NCBI GenBank assembly: GCA_049472395.1
Contig: JBLIRR010000059.1
Location: 1-33,471, forward strand
Direction of reading: 5' to 3'
DNA length: 33,471 bases
DNA from: JBLIRR01 sp049472395
GTDB lineage: Bacteria > SZUA-182 > DTGQ01 > JBLIRR01
Numbering within the stretch: position 1 is the first letter of the stretch; each line of letters opens with the position of its first letter. This document shows, piece by piece, positions 31,916 to 33,471 of this stretch. The position numbers and the translations under genes were made by a program. The notes beneath the pieces were generated by a model. The model did not search any database, was not told where the DNA came from, and saw only the letters and a list, made by a program, of their open reading frames with translations.

Positions 31916-32907
31916 GCATCTAAAAAAGGTCATCTTTTTCATCGTGAAGAACTTGAATTTAAAGAACAATTTAATCTAGCTGGATTAGCAGATTATTTTC
32001 GCGATTTCGCTGCTTTTGCAAACAATCGGGGTGGTTTATTTAATTTTTGGAATTAAAAATTCCCCTAGATTTCTAATTGGCCTTAATCAATCCTCATTAA
32101 AACAATTTGAAAAAATTGATCCCGAAAAAATTTCTGAATATCTTTTGGAAATATTTTCATCCGATATCAGATGGGAGCAATATATAACTGAAATATCACA
32201 GAAAAGATTTGGGATCTTTTATATATATGAAGCTTTAACTAAACCTATAATAGCCAAAAAAGACGAAGGTAAGGGCCAAATAATAAAAAAATGGAGAAAT
32301 ATATTATCGATATGGCGGGAGAACCCAAAAAATACAATATGCGGAGCTAGAAAATATTATAAGTAAAAGAGTAGAAAAAAATAACAAACAATGGCTTGAT
32401 TTAATATCTAAAATTGGCAAAGTAGGATCCAATAATACCGCTATACTTGATACTGAGAATGGATTGATTGAAAAAGATGAATCTCAAGTATTAATTATTG
32501 ATAGATGAAAACTTGATAGATAAAATAAAGTTTGTAAAAGAAGGCGATTTTATTCAGAAAGAAGGTGAAACCACATTAAAACTTGTAGGAGATGTTGTTC
32601 CAATAGATAAAGTTGAAGTAGTCAGGAAAGTCAAAGAAAATCTTTTAAAGGCATACTCTTTCTGCTCTTGAATTAGTTGCTGAAATTAAAAAGAAGCTTT
32701 CTGACGCTAATCAAAATGAAATTTGGGAAGTTATAAAATAAAATGAAGTTAAAAAGAATACTGATTATGCTGCCTTTAATTTTAGAAATAAAAAGCAAGA
32801 AGATGAATATAAAAACTCAGGGGTGTTACCAATAGGCGTACCAAGTATTTATAACAAAAAAGGCCGTAGACTTCCTTGTAAATGTATTAAAGGCAACTAA
32901 AAAATAG
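31916..32907 (+). pseudogene. Decayed AlbA_2 (Schlafen-type) DNA-binding/ATP-binding domain gene
   Basis: The coding potential shifts frame several times but reads as one protein. LEFKEQFNLAGLADYFRDFA then AAFANNRGG lies in one frame up to about 32030, and IFGIKNSPRFLIGLNQSSL with QFEKIDPEKISEYLLEIFSS lies in the next. GEIYYRYGGRTQKIQYAELE follows after a shift near 32290, and DKIKFVKEGDFIQKEGETTL is beyond a stop near 32506. LELVAEIKKKLSD...EIWEVIK lies after 32660, and FNFRNKKQEDEYKNSGVLP and KAVDFLVNVLKATKK end at TAG 32905-32907. The start LEFKE...FANNRGG...IFGI is the AlbA_2 domain of helix-turn-helix/ATP-binding regulator-like proteins. At least five disruptions show that it is inactive. 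No start codon is preserved. Confidence 0.8.
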
Positions 32908-32945
32908 TATACCGTTTGAAATCATTTAACATATAAATAAAAATT

Positions 32946-33078
32946 ACATAACGTAGCCATTCAACCGGACAGAAAACGCAGGCCGATTTTGCTTACATGT
33001 TAATTGTGCTACAATACATAAATCACCAGAGACAAGACATTGATTATTCGGCGTTTTCTGCCGGTTAACTCGTCGTTA
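32946..33078 (+). other. Integron attC site 4, interrupted by a group II intron
   Basis: The R''-like ACATAAC (32946-32952) starts the left arm AACG...TTCAACCGGACAGAAAACGC. The right arm GGCGTTTTCTGCCGGTTAA is its close complement, with one extra A in the left arm (the L'' asymmetry). The right end ...CGTCGTTA is the first part of an R' box (GTTA), cut at 33078/33079 by the intron. It shares CGCAGGCCGATTTT with attC 2. It is the best-formed attC site in the window. Confidence 0.75.
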
Positions 33079-33471
33079 GTGCGCCAAGCAAAGCTTGGTG
33101 CTTCTTGTGAGGTGCAAGTCCTCACCAGGTAAGGCCTAACCAGCCGCCTGTACCGAGTGTTGCAGGTATCGAGGAACCGTATTGGCGATGCGAGGAATTA
33201 AGCGGAGTACAGATACGGAAGAACGGAATACTTGAAGCGTACACAGGGAATACAGTAGGCCGCAGGAGAGACGTACCTCTCCTAAGCAATTCAGCCCCGT
33301 TAGGAGTAAAAATGCGCTCGGCTATGGTGTTAACGTGCCAGAAGCCAATACAAAGGAATCGATTTGGTGAGATACCGGAGGGAGTGTCGGGGTCAAAGAG
33401 CGTGGCATGCAGTAAGAGAAGTGTCAGGAACTTGGGAGGCCCTCCCGCCTCCTCGTGAGGGGTAGGACGTC
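33079..33471 (+). mobile_element. Group II intron, 5' portion (runs off the window)
   Basis: GTGCGCC at 33079 matches the group II 5' splice consensus GUGYG. Next come a CCAAGC-AAA-GCTTGG hairpin and GTGAGG-TGCAAGT-CCTCAC, then a G/C-rich, ORF-free stretch whose sequence (for example TACACAGGGAATACAGTAGG, then CAGCCCCGTTAGG) is typical of intron domain I and quite unlike the AT-rich neighbours. The reverse transcriptase/maturase and 3' end would lie beyond 33471. Insertion in an attC R' box is the target habit of group IIC-attC introns, so I assign it to that subclass by inference. Confidence 0.8.

Noticed and set aside
31797..31979. A 60-codon ORF
   Set aside because: It spans the 14-bp tandem repeat and then shadows the better AlbA_2 frame; it is not protein-like.

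Overview
The window is bacterial DNA with two compositions. A more GC-balanced operon of about 14 kb (8793-23200), plus a separate radical SAM gene (23882-25213), sits between very AT-rich accessory flanks full of remnants. The flanks carry integron attC-type sites: four fairly complete (1484-1621, 5217-5351, 7149-7249, 32946-33078) and several decayed. These fold as imperfect hairpins with R'' and R' boxes and share a common core near GGCCGATTTT. No integron integrase is in view. The right edge is the 5' part of a group II intron that begins exactly inside the R' box of the last attC site. The host cannot be named from sequence alone. Six radical SAM enzymes point to an anaerobe. A type II fatty acid/polyene set mixed with radical SAM genes recalls the ladderane loci proposed for anammox planctomycetes (Brocadiales), so that group, or another Gram-negative anaerobe, is my leading but unproven guess.

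Left flank (1-8600): decayed cassette-like genes, two copies of a dispersed repeat (578-819 and 3663-3832), a 568-residue helical protein, a signal peptidase I with duplicated N-terminal membrane modules, a membrane-anchored alpha/beta hydrolase, a duplicated Cys/His zinc protein, a two-TM protein, and pieces of VapBC toxin-antitoxin genes and of a membrane sensor.

Central operon: it starts from a good sigma70-type promoter (TTGCTA-N17-TATAAT, 8601-8629) with a structured leader. It encodes a FabZ-like dehydratase, a ketosynthase-like protein that has lost all three catalytic residues, an intact ketosynthase, a FabG-like reductase, a nitroreductase-family flavoprotein, a long acyl carrier protein, a second FabG-like reductase and a second dehydratase-like protein lacking the catalytic His. 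Next come a radical SAM enzyme of the tetraether synthase (Tes) type, a left-handed beta-helix acyltransferase, two SPASM-like radical SAM enzymes, a second Tes-type enzyme, a membrane methyltransferase-like protein, a cysteine desulfurase-rhodanese fusion and a soluble methyltransferase. Most junctions overlap or are a few bases long. My inference is that paired active/inactive ketosynthase and dehydratase subunits build a polyunsaturated or otherwise special acyl chain on the dedicated ACP, and the radical enzymes then form C-C bonds or rings on it. The product could be ladderane-like, membrane-spanning or ring-bearing. A B12-binding-type radical SAM gene follows after a convergent small membrane protein gene.

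Right flank (25214-33471): a 1.1 kb AT-rich gap with perfect inverted repeats, a degenerate attC-like element, then a two-gene unit of a CHAT (caspase-like) protein and a 1277-residue membrane protein combining an M48-type zinc protease motif with a C-terminal beta-propeller. After that come an 84-nt structured element, a decayed AlbA_2/Schlafen-type gene with several frameshifts, the last attC site and the group II intron.
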